In this document: piece after piece, positions 1 through 9,900 of the stretch
Layout: each line of letters begins with the position of its first letter
Numbering within the stretch: the stretch's first letter is position 1
Assembly (NCBI GenBank): GCA_963693305.1
Contig: OY855903.1
Span: 36,364,751-36,428,750 of the forward strand
Direction of reading: 5' to 3'
DNA from: Meandrina meandrites
Taxonomy: Eukaryota; Cnidaria; Anthozoa; Scleractinia; Meandrinidae
Length of the DNA: 64,000 nucleotides
Translations under genes and position numbers: made by a program
The notes under the pieces: generated by a model
Told to the model about the DNA's origin: nothing
The model's database searches: none
What the model saw: the letters and a program-made list of their open reading frames with translations, nothing else

Positions 1-180
1 TGGAAGCAGGGAAATATTCATAATAATTGGAGGCAAACCTCTCCATATTCTTTGTTATAGAATCACCAATAAGAATGATCTCTTTTTCTTTTACTTTTTT
101 GTTAATTTCCTCCATCTCCTTTGCTTTTCCACTCTGTCGTTTTGGTTCCAATCGTCCATCAGTGAAATCACACCTGTAGT
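1..180 (-). CDS. Partial exon with a GDS (SGNH-hydrolase-like) motif
   Basis: On the minus strand an open frame runs off the left edge. It begins at a splice-acceptor-like sequence (pyrimidines then CAG, with the AG at 181-182). It encodes a basic, charged stretch and then the motif IILIGDSITKNM. GDS after a hydrophobic beta strand is the block-I signature of SGNH/GDSL-like hydrolases, and a version of this fold recurs in cnidarian transposon-associated proteins (family knowledge). Only about 60 residues are visible, so neither the catalytic Asp/His block nor the full length can be checked. An internal ATG in the charged stretch could also serve as a start. The function is not established. 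Confidence 0.4.
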
Positions 181-1140
181 CTGAAGGAAGATGTTGATTT
201 AGCTTGTGTTGAAAAGCGATAGCACAACAAGTGAAATAATTTCACTTCATAAAAAAGTACAAAGTTTAGTTAACAATACCATTTCTGTGCCAAATGTTTA
301 AAACAGTGCGGTTCATTTGCTGCACTGCTCGGTGATAAAAAACACTACACAATTTTTTTACTTCGAAACCTGTTTGAACAAGGAAAAACAGCTTGTGGCA
401 ATGGGATCTCGCCACCTATGGTACTATCATTTGAAAAACTGCAAACTTATAACATAAGACATACTTCATAGGATAGGATATTTTTATGAAATAGTACTAA
501 CCTTAACTCATCTTTTCAACAAAAACTAGGGTCTTCTGTGTGATTCAGCAACAGAAACATGCAGACATTTTAGGAGAAAAGGCACATCCCAAATGAACAA
601 GTGTAGGAATTATCAGCTAGCATAATTTATTCGCACAATTGAGAAAAATCCCTTCTCTCAAGTTTGCCAAAAACTTAGAATACAATTTAAAGACGATTGA
701 AAACTATCGCTATTTTACTCACAGAGAGAATACAGAGGTGAGGTACATTCAATTTTTCCCACTTGCAGGAGAAACTTATACCTTGCGATTGACTTGATGT
801 GATGTCAAACTTTTGGCAATGATTGTGATACCAAAAAAGTGCCAGGCTTTGCGAAGTCTTCAACCCCCCTGTGCAGAGTGGCTCTGTGCTCTTCCAGGTT
901 TTTTCAACTGCCTTTTCACCAGAATGACGATTCTATAAAGTACTTCAACCTGTAGCCAAGACCTCTGAGTTTCCATCTATGCTTGTTAGTAGCTAGATTG
1001 GGAGCTGTCTGGTGTGAAGATTGTTCTTGGCAATTTTACTTTTAGCTTGTCTCTGTTCTTGACTTCTTTATTTCCATGTCAACAAACTCCCCCCAGTGAA
1101 TCTTTGAAGCGAAACCGTGGAATGTTGGTCTACGGTTATT
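181..1140. other. No gene seen
   Basis: AT-rich sequence with no open frame I can support on either strand, and no clear terminal inverted repeats. The minus-strand exon at 1-180 would have its upstream intron here. Confidence 0.4.
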
Positions 1141-1144
1141 CTAA

Positions 1145-1363
1145 AAACGGATTCAACAAGTTGTATTACCCTGTTCCCTCATTGACATCAGCAACTTTCT
1201 TAACTTATTGAAGTCCAGCAACACAGTTCTGTCCTTTCTTCCTCAAAATGGCAAGTTGACTGTCCATGGTTGCGAAATGAAGAAAAACCTAGACAAGAAT
1301 GATGAGGGGATGATACTGCACTATGAGTCAGATCCTGAAATGTCTGAAGAATATGTGCTGTAA
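1145..1363 (+). CDS. Short open frame, possible terminal exon, unknown
   Basis: A plus-strand frame opens just after a TAA at 1142-1144 and ends at TAA 1361-1363, about 72 codons. The C-terminal half is acidic and looks protein-like (KKNLDKNDEGMILHYESDP), ending in MSEEYVL. There is no convincing start codon, so if real it would be a final exon. I do not recognise the family, and chance openness cannot be excluded. Confidence 0.18.
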   Translation, partial: KRIQQVVLPCSLIDISNFLNLLKSSNTVLSFLPQNGKLTVHGCEMKKNLDKNDEGMILHYESDPEMSEEYVL

Positions 1364-1786
1364 TACCTTGAAAATGAACTGAGAGTTCCGACTTGAAACC
1401 TTTGTAAACTTCCTTAAATTACCCTTAACTAAGGAAAAGTGTCAAACGTGATTAAAAATTTAAATTGAATTTATATTTTGTGTGTGTGGGGGGAGGGTAA
1501 GGAGTCTAAGGGCGATTTCCGGTTCAACCGGTTGATATGCAAATGGCACACGCGCGTTCTTATGGAAATTTTCCGGAACAGACGGACAACCTTCGGAGTA
1601 GACCTTCTCAAAGTCGTTTTAAATTTTTTTTTCTGGCCTTGTGGTTGGTTGGGCCTTTTAAAAGGACTTTTCATACCTGTTTGGCGCCAAATTCACTGGT
1701 CGAAAATTCTACCGGTGACGTCATGGCAATTGACCAATAGCAGAGCGAAGGGTTTTTATCACGAAGTAATCTGAGACTCGAGAAAG
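1364..1786. promoter_or_regulatory. Region upstream of the helicase fragment, possible old promoter
   Basis: No gene. Near 1716-1725 there is a TGACGTCA-type (CRE-like) octamer, followed by an inverted CCAAT box (attgacCAATag) about 60 bp before the helicase ATG at 1787. These words are short and could be chance, but their position is what would be expected of a promoter carried along with the helicase 5' end. Confidence 0.25.
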
Positions 1787-2481
1787 ATGCCATCTTTGTT
1801 TTTGTTTCTTCGAAGCATGGAAGACGATTTGGAAGACATGGAAGCAGTTTTAAACTTTGGCCTGCAGAAATTAGGTTACGATAAGTTACAAGACGGTCAG
1901 AAACGTGTCGTGGAGGCCTATCTCACTGGAAAGGACGTGTTTTTCTCCGACTGGATGGGGCAAGTCGTTGTGTTTTGAGATTGCCCCGTTTGTTTTTGAG
2001 GGAATATTGCAGTAGGAGTGGAAAACGCAGAAAAGCAAACGGATATATCCTCTGTTTGTCTTGTGGTGGCCCCTCTCGTGTCATTAATGAAGGACCAAGT
2101 TGCTGGCTTGAAAAGTCGCGGCATAGCAGCAGCCATTATCGGCTCGGAAAGTACTGCCGCCGAAATGAAAAACATTCGACTTGGTCGGTTTAACCTTTTG
2201 TTTGGCAGTCCTGAGGCTCTGTTGAACTCACACAGAACCGTCATTCGAGACCTAAAGGACCACAGGGCACAGAGGAGTCAAGTTTGTCCGCAGTTCAACA
2301 TATCTACCATGCAAAACGACCTTCTAAAGCGATCTTGTAAGCGTAGGTGACCCAGTGCCTTCATGTTTACAGATCGTCTGGTGATATTGTATATTGCTGA
2401 CAAACTTGACTCCTCTGTACCCTGTGAAAGGACTCGAGCAAAGCCATTTTTGTCGACGAAAGTCACTGTATTGCAAAATGG
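1787..2481 (+). pseudogene. RecQ-type DNA helicase, 5' fragment, frameshifted
   Basis: The frame from ATG 1787 reads an acidic N-terminus and then LGYDKLQDGQKRVVEAYLTG, typical of the Q-motif region of RecQ-family helicases. The Walker A region follows at about 1952-1969, but one frame over: the original frame reads WMGQ, while the +1 frame reads TGWGKSLCFEIAPF. This means a small deletion sits just before the P-loop. A third frame carries motif Ia (VVAPLVSLMKDQVAGLKSRG) and then the SPEALLNSHR segment. About 150 bp later, after a foldback insertion, the DE-H-type motif II appears as AIFVDESHCIAKW, ending at a good splice donor (TG/GTAAGC, near 2481). Order and spacing match the N-terminal half of the helicase core; the C-terminal helicase lobe is absent. 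RecQ-like helicases are multicopy in corals and anemones (recalled, not checked), so this is more likely a degraded repeat copy than the cell's own RecQ gene. Confidence 0.75.
2255..2433. repeat. Foldback insertion inside the helicase fragment
   Basis: The sequence around 2256-2290 (aggaccacagggcacagagg...) recurs in inverted orientation around 2399-2433 (...cctctgtaccctgtgaaagg). This gives arms of roughly 35 bp, with weaker pairing continuing inward, around a loop of about 110 bp. It lies exactly between helicase motif Ia/Ib and motif II, so it looks like a small inverted-repeat insertion or an inverted local duplication that broke the gene. Confidence 0.6.
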
Positions 2482-2697
2482 TAAGCATGAGGTTAAGAGG
2501 TTTAAGACAGAAACTTTCAGAAAACTGAGTAATTTTAATATCGAGTGGACATTCAAAAACCTTGCAGATGAGTATAATTTCAAAACAAATTACACTTGTC
2601 ACGAAGTCAATTTGCTTTGGTAGATGGAAAAAGTAAATGTCAAATTTTCAGGAATGATGTTATCACAGGTAGAAATCATTTTGATTGATTCATGTAA
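2482..2697. other. Intron-like or intergenic sequence
   Basis: Follows the GTAAGC donor of the helicase fragment. No open frame of note. Confidence 0.3.
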
Positions 2698-2919
2698 CTA
2701 TGAGTTTTGGACAAGGTTTTGATAATGTGGTGAACTAAGAGCGAAGATCCTGTCAAGGTTTTTGCAGAACTGTGTCTTCTCTCCAGCGTCAAAAAGCTTC
2801 CTTCGCTTGTCTGCGTTTTCAATTTGGTTGCCACACTGTAAACAAACTGAGTTCTTCGAATTTGGGGTAAGAGATAATCTACAAAATGACTTGGTGGCAG
2901 TACTACCCGCCGCTTCCAT
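2698..2919 (-). CDS. Possible first exon of a zinc-binding protein
   Basis: A 73-codon minus-strand frame begins MEAAGSTATK and contains CLQCGNQIENADKRRKLFD followed by a further Cys (QFCKNLDRIF). The CxxC plus later Cys pattern with a basic turn resembles ZAD-like or treble-clef N-terminal modules found on many uncharacterised cnidarian zinc-finger proteins. No good splice donor is visible before the stop, and no second exon was found. It may be a decayed exon or chance; the call rests on the cysteine pattern alone. Confidence 0.25.
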   Translation of the reverse strand: MEAAGSTATKSFCRLSLTPNSKNSVCLQCGNQIENADKRRKLFDAGEKTQFCKNLDRIFALSSPHYQNLVQNS

Positions 2920-3181
2920 TCGCCGACTGTCAACAGTTTGTTATTACGCGGGAAGTTTGCGGCACGTGTGATACCATTTGAAGTTATTTGACGCCACTCC
3001 CGGTAAAGCATATGTCAATCATTTTTCGTGCGTGAATTTTTAATTTGATTCAAATCCATTCAGGCGAAACAAGTTGACCTCGTTTCCTAGCATGGTGTTC
3101 GCTATTATACAAGGCCTTGCTATCGCTCGCTATCATTTACACGAGGTCAGCTTGGAGCAAGTCTACCTTCGGAGGTGCTCC

Positions 3182-3213
3182 ACTTTTTCCGTTCCAACAG
3201 AAAGGAACGGAAA
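3182..3213. repeat. 12-bp perfect hairpin upstream of the Myb-like gene
   Basis: TTTTTCCGTTCC and GGAACGGAAAAA pair perfectly around an 8-base loop, about 105 bp before the ATG of the Myb-like first exon. CCGTTCC occurs again just downstream. It could be a binding site or the inner part of a transposon terminus; no function is shown. Confidence 0.5.
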
Positions 3214-3318
3214 AATACCGTTCCATTTACAGAATGGCGGGAATTTTTTGCACCATTTCCCATGTTTTCCTGTAAGCGGGAGTGGACGCTCAGTCGAAGT
3301 TGCATTATTTTCTTAAGA

Positions 3319-3364
3319 ATGGCATCTCCACAAGATGTTGTTGTGCAAAACGAAAGCGCCGAAG
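3319..3364 (+). CDS. Exon 1 of Harbinger-type Myb/SANT-like gene
   Basis: Sixteen residues from ATG 3319 (MASPQDVVVQNESAE plus a split Gly) end at donor G/GTATAT. The next exon in the same phase begins at 43405 after TTTTTCACAG, and the join reads straight into the SANT-like domain (SSLERWEDSHVKLLI). The intron is now 40,040 bp because a BEL retrotransposon and everything nested in it landed there. The phase match, together with the 5-bp target duplication in the intron, makes the exon assignment strong despite its small size. Confidence 0.7.
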
Positions 3365-3388
3365 GTATATATCCAAACGTTTTTATTT

Positions 3389-3393
3389 CTATT
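3389..3393. repeat. Left 5-bp target site duplication of BEL element (CTATT)
   Basis: CTATT directly abuts the left LTR and is repeated exactly at 43321-43325 after the right LTR. Five-bp duplications are usual for BEL/Pao elements. Confidence 0.9.
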
Positions 3394-3555
3394 TGTTCCG
3401 TATTTCCAAAGGTTCGGGGTTCAGTAAAAAACATTCAGTCAACATGGCTGACAACTCCCTCGTGGTCGAACAACTATTTATTGCGCATGCGTGCAAAAAC
3501 TCCTACGTAGGAGGGGGACCCAGGGGATTGCTTATACAAAGCTTTCTTCAGAACA
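3394..3555 (-). repeat. 3' LTR of BEL element
   Basis: 162 bp, matching 43158-43320 apart from about five differences, including a 1-bp indel in an A-run near 3427. It begins and ends with the usual TG...CA (read on the minus strand). Confidence 0.92.
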
Positions 3556-3569
3556 TCCTCCCCTTCCTT
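3556..3569 (-). promoter_or_regulatory. Polypurine tract of BEL element
   Basis: Immediately upstream of the 3' LTR on the minus strand is AAGGAAGGGGAGGA, an uninterrupted purine run in the place where plus-strand DNA synthesis is primed in LTR elements. Confidence 0.75.
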
Positions 3570-3678
3570 GATTAGACAATATCAACAAAATTGCACAAAA
3601 GAAACACTATCAAAAAATGTTTCGGTTTCAAAACTTCTCAAGCTAAAGTTCACAGTTCACTAGTGAATCACTTAATGT

Positions 3679-6600
3679 TCAACATTGTTCCAATGGGCAA
3701 AGTTTCACAACTGGTCTCCTGTACACCGACTTTCCCACTTGAACATCAATGGCTCGGACCCGGTCGTCCTTTCCAGGAAGTACTTTGATGATGCGTCCAA
3801 GGGGCCATTTTCCTCTAGGAGTCTCTGTAGACATTACAATCACCACATCGCCAACTTTGAAGTTCGGTTGATCTCTGCGCCACTTCTTTCTTGCACTCAA
3901 ACTCGGAATCCATTCTCGCAACCACCTATGCCAAAAGTGGCGAACAAGTTCCTGAACCCGACGCCACCTCTTTCTTGGGTTGAAATCGTCAATGTCAACA
4001 CTTTCCGGTGCGAATCTTCCTCCTACTTGTCCATGAAGGAAGTGGTTTGGGGTAAGAGGAATAAGGTCTGATGGGTCAGCTGATTGATAGGTTAGTGGCC
4101 GAGAGTTAATTAAGCCTTCTGCGCCAACAATTGCACTTAACAGTTCCTCGTCGGTGATATCCGCAGATCCCAAAATTGCGTAAATTGCTTTCTTTGCCGC
4201 TTTGATCATGATTTCATGTACACCACTGAAGTGTGGCCCAGCAGGCGGGTTAAAGTGCCAGTTGATTCTGTGGCTCGATGTTGTATCTTGGATCTTGTTC
4301 TGGTCCAAGCCTTCTAATTCTTTCAACTCATTACTTCCACCAACAAAGTTAGTTCCATTGTCACAAACAACATCTTTAGGAATACCACGTCGTGACGTCA
4401 TTCAAAAGAATGCATTTAGGAATGAATCAGTGTCAAGGCTGTATGCTACTTCAAGATGCACAGCCCTAGTCTCCAGGCAAGTAAACAGACACAGGTACCT
4501 CTTCTGACGTATCTTTCCTCTTCCCTGTTTGGTCATGAAAGGCCCACCAAAGTCAACAGATATGTGGCTGAATGCTCGAGGGGACTTTCATGTGCGTAAC
4601 TCTGGCAAAGGGGCCATGATCTGCTTAGCTGGAGAAGCCTTCCTTCTTCTTCACTGCATGCATTCTCTTTCCCACTCTCTAATTGCTTCTCTTGCAGAAA
4701 TTATCCAATACTGGGCTGATAGCTGCGCTAGTACTTGGTTGGTCCCTGCATGATGATCTTGCTCGTGTGCATGCTTGACTATGAGCTTTGTGACACAATG
4801 GCTACGAGGCAAGATTATGGGGTAACAGGTTTCCCATGGCAGACACTCTGCATAACGAAGTCTCCCATCACATCTAAGGACTCCTTCCTCATCTAGTACA
4901 GGTCGCAGTGGCACCAGTTTACTTCCACCTGGAATTTCCCTTCCAGCCTTCAATGCTCGAATTTCCTCGGCAAAAACATCTTGTTGCGCCTGCCTGATAT
5001 ATCTCATTCCTGCAGCGGTCGCTTCATCAGGTTTTAAGGCTCCTTCTCTTCTAAGAGTTGTTGGTAAACGACAGTTCTCTAGGAAACGGTCTACATTCGC
5101 AGCAACTCTGGTGAGCTTACTCCAACTTGAGTATCTTTGTGGCTGCAGGCGGTCTTCACTGGTCAAAGAAAGGAATGTCTGCTCCTCTGTTTGTTCTGCT
5201 TCTTGGTACTGCTTACGAACTTCAATGTCTGGTCCTTTCTTGACCTCAATTTTAGTCTCAGGCCACTCAGTTGAATCTTGCTTTAGGAAAGCTGGTCCGT
5301 TCCACCATTTCTCTTCTGTCAACAGCTTAGAGACGCTTTCTCCTCTGGTCAGTAGATCAGCTGGGTTCTGTCCGGTGGGCATATACCTCCACCGATTTGG
5401 ACTCGTCAAGGCTTGGATCTCTCCAACGCGATTAGCTACAAATGGCTTGAACTTTCGACTGCATCCGCGAATCCAGTTAAGCACATCCATGCTGTCAGAC
5501 CAAAAGTCGCGGTGACTACTCTCAATGGCAAGGACTTTTCCAACTGTCTCGCTGAGCTTAAGCCCTACTACAGCCGCCATCAGTTCTAAACATGGTATGC
5601 TTACAGCTTGGAGTGAAGCCACAAGACAACAACTAACAGATTCGTCTTCATACAGATGTCTAGTGTAGCAGGCTGCTCTGTATGCTTCTTGAGATGCATC
5701 AACAAACGTGTGTAAAGTTATGCTTTTTACTGCAGTGGTGGTTCTTAGGCATCGTGGAATGTGAAGGGTGGGTAGCACTGATAGCTCATCAAACCACTGT
5801 GTAGCCTTCCATGACAGTCTTCTATCCACTGGCTCATCCCATCCCACACCACTTGCCCACATCTCTTGAATCAGGACCTTGGCACGCATTGTGTACGGGG
5901 ACAGCAAATCAAGAGGGTCAAACAACGTGGCTATCTTCCTTAGGAAACTGCATTTCGTATGATCAGCGCTCTTGGTAGGCAAGTTAACTTGAAATTTGAA
6001 CACATCCTCCATGGGACACCACAAAACACCCAGTGTCTTAACAGAGGGCAGTTCTCCACGGTCAAGGTCAACTTCGGTCGCACAATCTGAAGCTGGAATG
6101 AACTGTAAAACTTCTGGCACGTTTGATAGCCATTTCCGGGCATGCATCCCAGCAGATTCCCATAGCCTTGACAGCTGGCTGTACAATTCTACACCGGTCT
6201 TGACATCAGGAACAGAGTTCATGCTGTCATCCATGTACGTACTTTCCAAAACAGTTTCCGCCGCTAGGGGAAGTTCTGATTGGCGTTGTTTGGCATGTTC
6301 TTGAGCAACAAACTGTGCTTGGAATGGGGATGAGTTCACTCCGAATACAACCCTGTCAAACTCAAAGATGTCAGGTTCTCGGTCAGACTGCAAGTCTCGC
6401 CATAAGAAGCGATGATAAGGCTGATCTTCAGGTCTTAGCTTAATCTGCAGGTACATTTCCTGAATGTCACACATTAGGGCCACAGGATTGCGGCAAAATC
6501 TCAACAGTACTGCAAACAAGTCTTTCTGGAGTTTAGGCCCTTGAAGTACAATGTCATTCAGAGATACGTCACTGAATTTCGCTGACGCGTCAAAAACAAT

Positions 6601-6788
6601 GCGAGTCTTGGTGGTCGGTTTGTCAGGCCTCAAGACTGGGAAATGGGGCAGGTACCAAAGTTGGTCAGGCTTGATCTCTTCATGTGGGACTTTATGGATG
6701 TATCCTTTCTCTTGATAGGTCTGCAATACTTCTTTGTAGGCTTCACCAAGTTCTGGGGACCGCTTCAATTTCTTCTCAGTACACTGCA
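3679..6788 (-). pseudogene. pol: BEL pol, C-terminal part: RT, RNase H, integrase (three in-frame TGA)
   Basis: The open part 6813-4651 holds the reverse transcriptase (RIVFDASAK; LMCDIQEMYLQIKL; FGVNSSPFQAQF; catalytic box YMDD), then RNase H (HTFVDASQEAYRAACY; CLELMAAVVGLKL; FWSDSMDVL) and the integrase zinc-binding His/Cys segment (HAHEQDHHAGTNQV). The frame then meets TGA codons near 4650, near 4580 and at 4402-4404, and stays open in the same frame to 3679. That last part has the integrase core (VDFGGPF; CDNGTNFVGG; WHFNPPAGPHFSGVHE) and the C-terminal BEL-type domain (RRVQELVRHFWHRWLREW). Known BEL/Pao elements use these enzymes to copy RNA into DNA and insert it. The domain order RT, RNase H, integrase is complete; only the stops mark it as dead. 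The 5' end is the junction with the giant insert. Confidence 0.9.
6781..6788. repeat. Left 8-bp target site duplication of giant insert (ACACTGCA)
   Basis: ACACTGCA adjoins the left inverted end and is repeated exactly at 40399-40406. The two copies are the same point of the BEL pol frame (Gln-Cys codons on the minus strand). Confidence 0.9.
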
Positions 6789-6851
6789 CACTTGGTGCCC
6801 GATTTGGGGACAAGGGGATTGGGTTCGATAATTTGTGATCACCACAACATC
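6789..6851 (+). repeat. Left terminal inverted repeat of giant insert
   Basis: About 60 bp, imperfect. Key blocks are GATTTGGGGA (6801-6810) and AATTTGTGATCAC (about 6830-6842), the latter followed closely by ACATCACAAAC, which is an inverted TTTGTGATG word. Confidence 0.8.
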
Positions 6852-6913
6852 ACAAACTATGTTCATTGCTACACGTGACATGTGAACGGAAGTTGTCCTG
6901 CCTGTCGTTCGCC

Positions 6914-9900
6914 ATGAGCAACAGAAAGAGAAACCGTGATCTTTTCTCCGTGGCCGATATTCGGCAAGAAGTGGAGGAGGAGATATCGTTTCGGCGGCAC
7001 TTCGAAAAATTTAGAAGTTTTCCAGCAGAAAATGTTGCTGATCAGAATGTAGATGTAGAAGGTTTAGATGCCTGGATTGTGGCAAAGTTTGGACTTGTCA
7101 CGGCAATGGAACTCCTGTCCTTTGCAAGGAGAACCATATCTTTGCCAGCTGTCATGCGAAAACGTATGTTTGGAAAATTTTTCCCGTCTATTGACGTTAA
7201 ATACCTTCCTTTGGTAGAAACTGTTGCCAGGCGGGATTTACCTGCAGAGTGCGAAAATTTTAATTATTGTGGTTCGCCCTGTATTCTTGTTCCTCCTACG
7301 TCCACATGTTTGATTTGTCCCACGGCTCCTCTTTTGAGCGTACACCACGAGTGCAGCGTTGTTGTGCATGGTTTTGGTGGGGCAAAACAAGCAACGAAGA
7401 TATCAACCAGATGTCAGGCATGTAGAGGCATCTACAACTACAGCAACTATGGCAACGCTTCCAGTGGATGGAACTTATATGCGGGGCAAAGGGATTACGT
7501 CGAGGCCAGTGATTTGTGTTTCGTGGAAAGACGGATGTACAAGCTGCAGTGTTCTCTTGCGTATGTATCCTATAAAACTAATATATATATTTTATCTGTG
7601 TGATTCCTAGTGTTCCTAGCTTGTTAAATCATGGTCAGATCATAGTTTGGATTACTCTCGTTTTCGTTCGTATTCACTCAAGGTCTGCTAGTGCTGATTT
7701 AGAATAATTCACTATGATCTTCTATAATACGTTGACCAATCTCGTCCCCAGAGCCCGCGATCCTTCTGGACTGCGCCAGGAATCGAGACCTCTGGGCTAG
7801 ACTGAAAGCCCGCCAAAAAAACGGCCAAATCTCATTGGCTGTTGAAACTTGTTCATTTCAACCACAATCTCCGACGCACGCGCAGAATCAAACCGGAACC
7901 AGGATTTCCTGGTTCCGGTTTTGGATTCGACTAGAGCCTATGCGCTTCCCGACCGCTGGTCAAGGGGACGCAGGCTCTGGGGACGAGATTGTACGTTGAC
8001 GAAATATTACCGGTCACAAGATAGCACGTGCGAATTACTGTATTTCACTTCTTTCCATCAATACGTACGCAAATACTGTTTAACCTACGTACCGCAAAAA
8101 TAGTGAAAGTTGCAACTCATGATCATCGATCATCAAACAACATCACATTTATACAATAGATTAACTTCACTGTTAACTTAACTTCACTCAGTTCACTGTT
8201 AACTAATGTTAGACTTTGTCTATTTAATTTGATTTTTGTAAGGGTTCACTTAGCTCCGAAGGAAATATGTTCTTGTTTTCATGAATGCAAATTTCAACTT
8301 CCGCCGCACCGTTCGAAAAGCTGTTGTAAATTTAATATAACACCTTGTTGTTTTGGTTAGTAGTAACAACTTAGGTTTCAGAATGAGACGAGCTTGGATA
8401 AGCTTGACGTTCGCTTCGACGCCTGCAACATTAAGAAGACCATCATGCATTTACGCAAGGACGTTATTAGGAAGTATAAATTTCGAACCGACCTGCCGAG
8501 GTGTCGCAAATTCAAAGCGAATAGCCCATTTCTGATATATTAAAATTCTAGCGTGGCTCCGAGTGTTGGGGGAATAAAACAATAGGTATCACATCGAGGT
8601 TGATGGATGATGGAGCCAAGTTTGAATTTTGATATACTGTAATTGGCGTAGATTGCAAATCTTACAATGTAAACAAGTTATTAATGCATCAGTCAATTCC
8701 AGCACATTCTCGTTCCCAGAGGCTGAGATCCTTCTGGTCTGCGCCAGGAATCGAGACCTCTGGCCGCTTCCAAAACCGGAAGTCCGCGATTCATGGACTC
8801 ATTGTCAAATATGAAAAATCTGATTGGCTGAAAAATACAGAACGAGTATTCTGCGCATGCTCAGAAATTGGGAGCGGCCAGAGGTCTCGATCCCCGGCGC
8901 TGACCAAAAGGATGATTCCAGCAGTGCCCATCTCCGCCCGGGCTAACCCCCGGGCATTAGCACTTCCCTGGGGTGGGGATGAAGGAACCAGTAAAATTCC
9001 CTGGCCCCAGCTTGATACAATTTGTTGCTTCTTAGCAATGAGGAAATATCTAAAATTAAGAAAATATACCTTTACAAACATCCACGAACATCCACGAGCA
9101 TCTCTAGTCCTTTGATGGACTAGCTTACATGTATCTGCAATGTAGTCTACGTCTTGGCCTATAAACACCTCCATCAGTAATACGCGACTCACTCCACGGC
9201 TTCGATACCACGTGTCAAATGCCCGGGGATCGACCCAAGTTACGCAAATGCCCCACCCTCGGTACTGGCAACATTAGGAAATGCCCTGCAGTTGCCCGGT
9301 GGGGGGGGGGGGGGGGGGGGATGGGCACCGCTGGAATTGACTGATGCATTATGATGTATTGATACTAAGCCATTATGCAATTTTAAAATGTATTTTTTTA
9401 AATTTTTATCAACAGAAATCACTGTTGGGTCAGCTTTAGTGGTTGGAGTGTAGCATACAATGAAGCTTTGGGTCAAGGCAACACATCACATGGTATTTAC
9501 ATTTATGTTATATATTACACTTTTTGAGAATCAAGGAAAAACAAACTGTTTCCCGAAGGATTACAAACAAGAAGTGCTTTTATATCCAAAGGATGAACAA
9601 ATTAAAAAAATGAACGAACAAATTAGCGTTTCAAGTATGCCTTAGCATGACTTTATTTCTTCTGTAAAACACTGCAATGTAGGGCAAATACATCATAAAA
9701 TACGTACAAGAGAAAGCAAAGAACTGACTTTCCAGGCATTTTTGAAATTCTTCTGCTCTTTAAGTTTTTTTACTTCGCGTTTCAAATGAAAAGTAGAAAG
9801 CACTGGTTTTAGCCTCATGCTGTTCCACTTTGATTCACGAACTTTCAACGAACTAGCGACAAATTTCCTGGAATCGCCAAGAAGTGAGCTTCAAAAAGAT

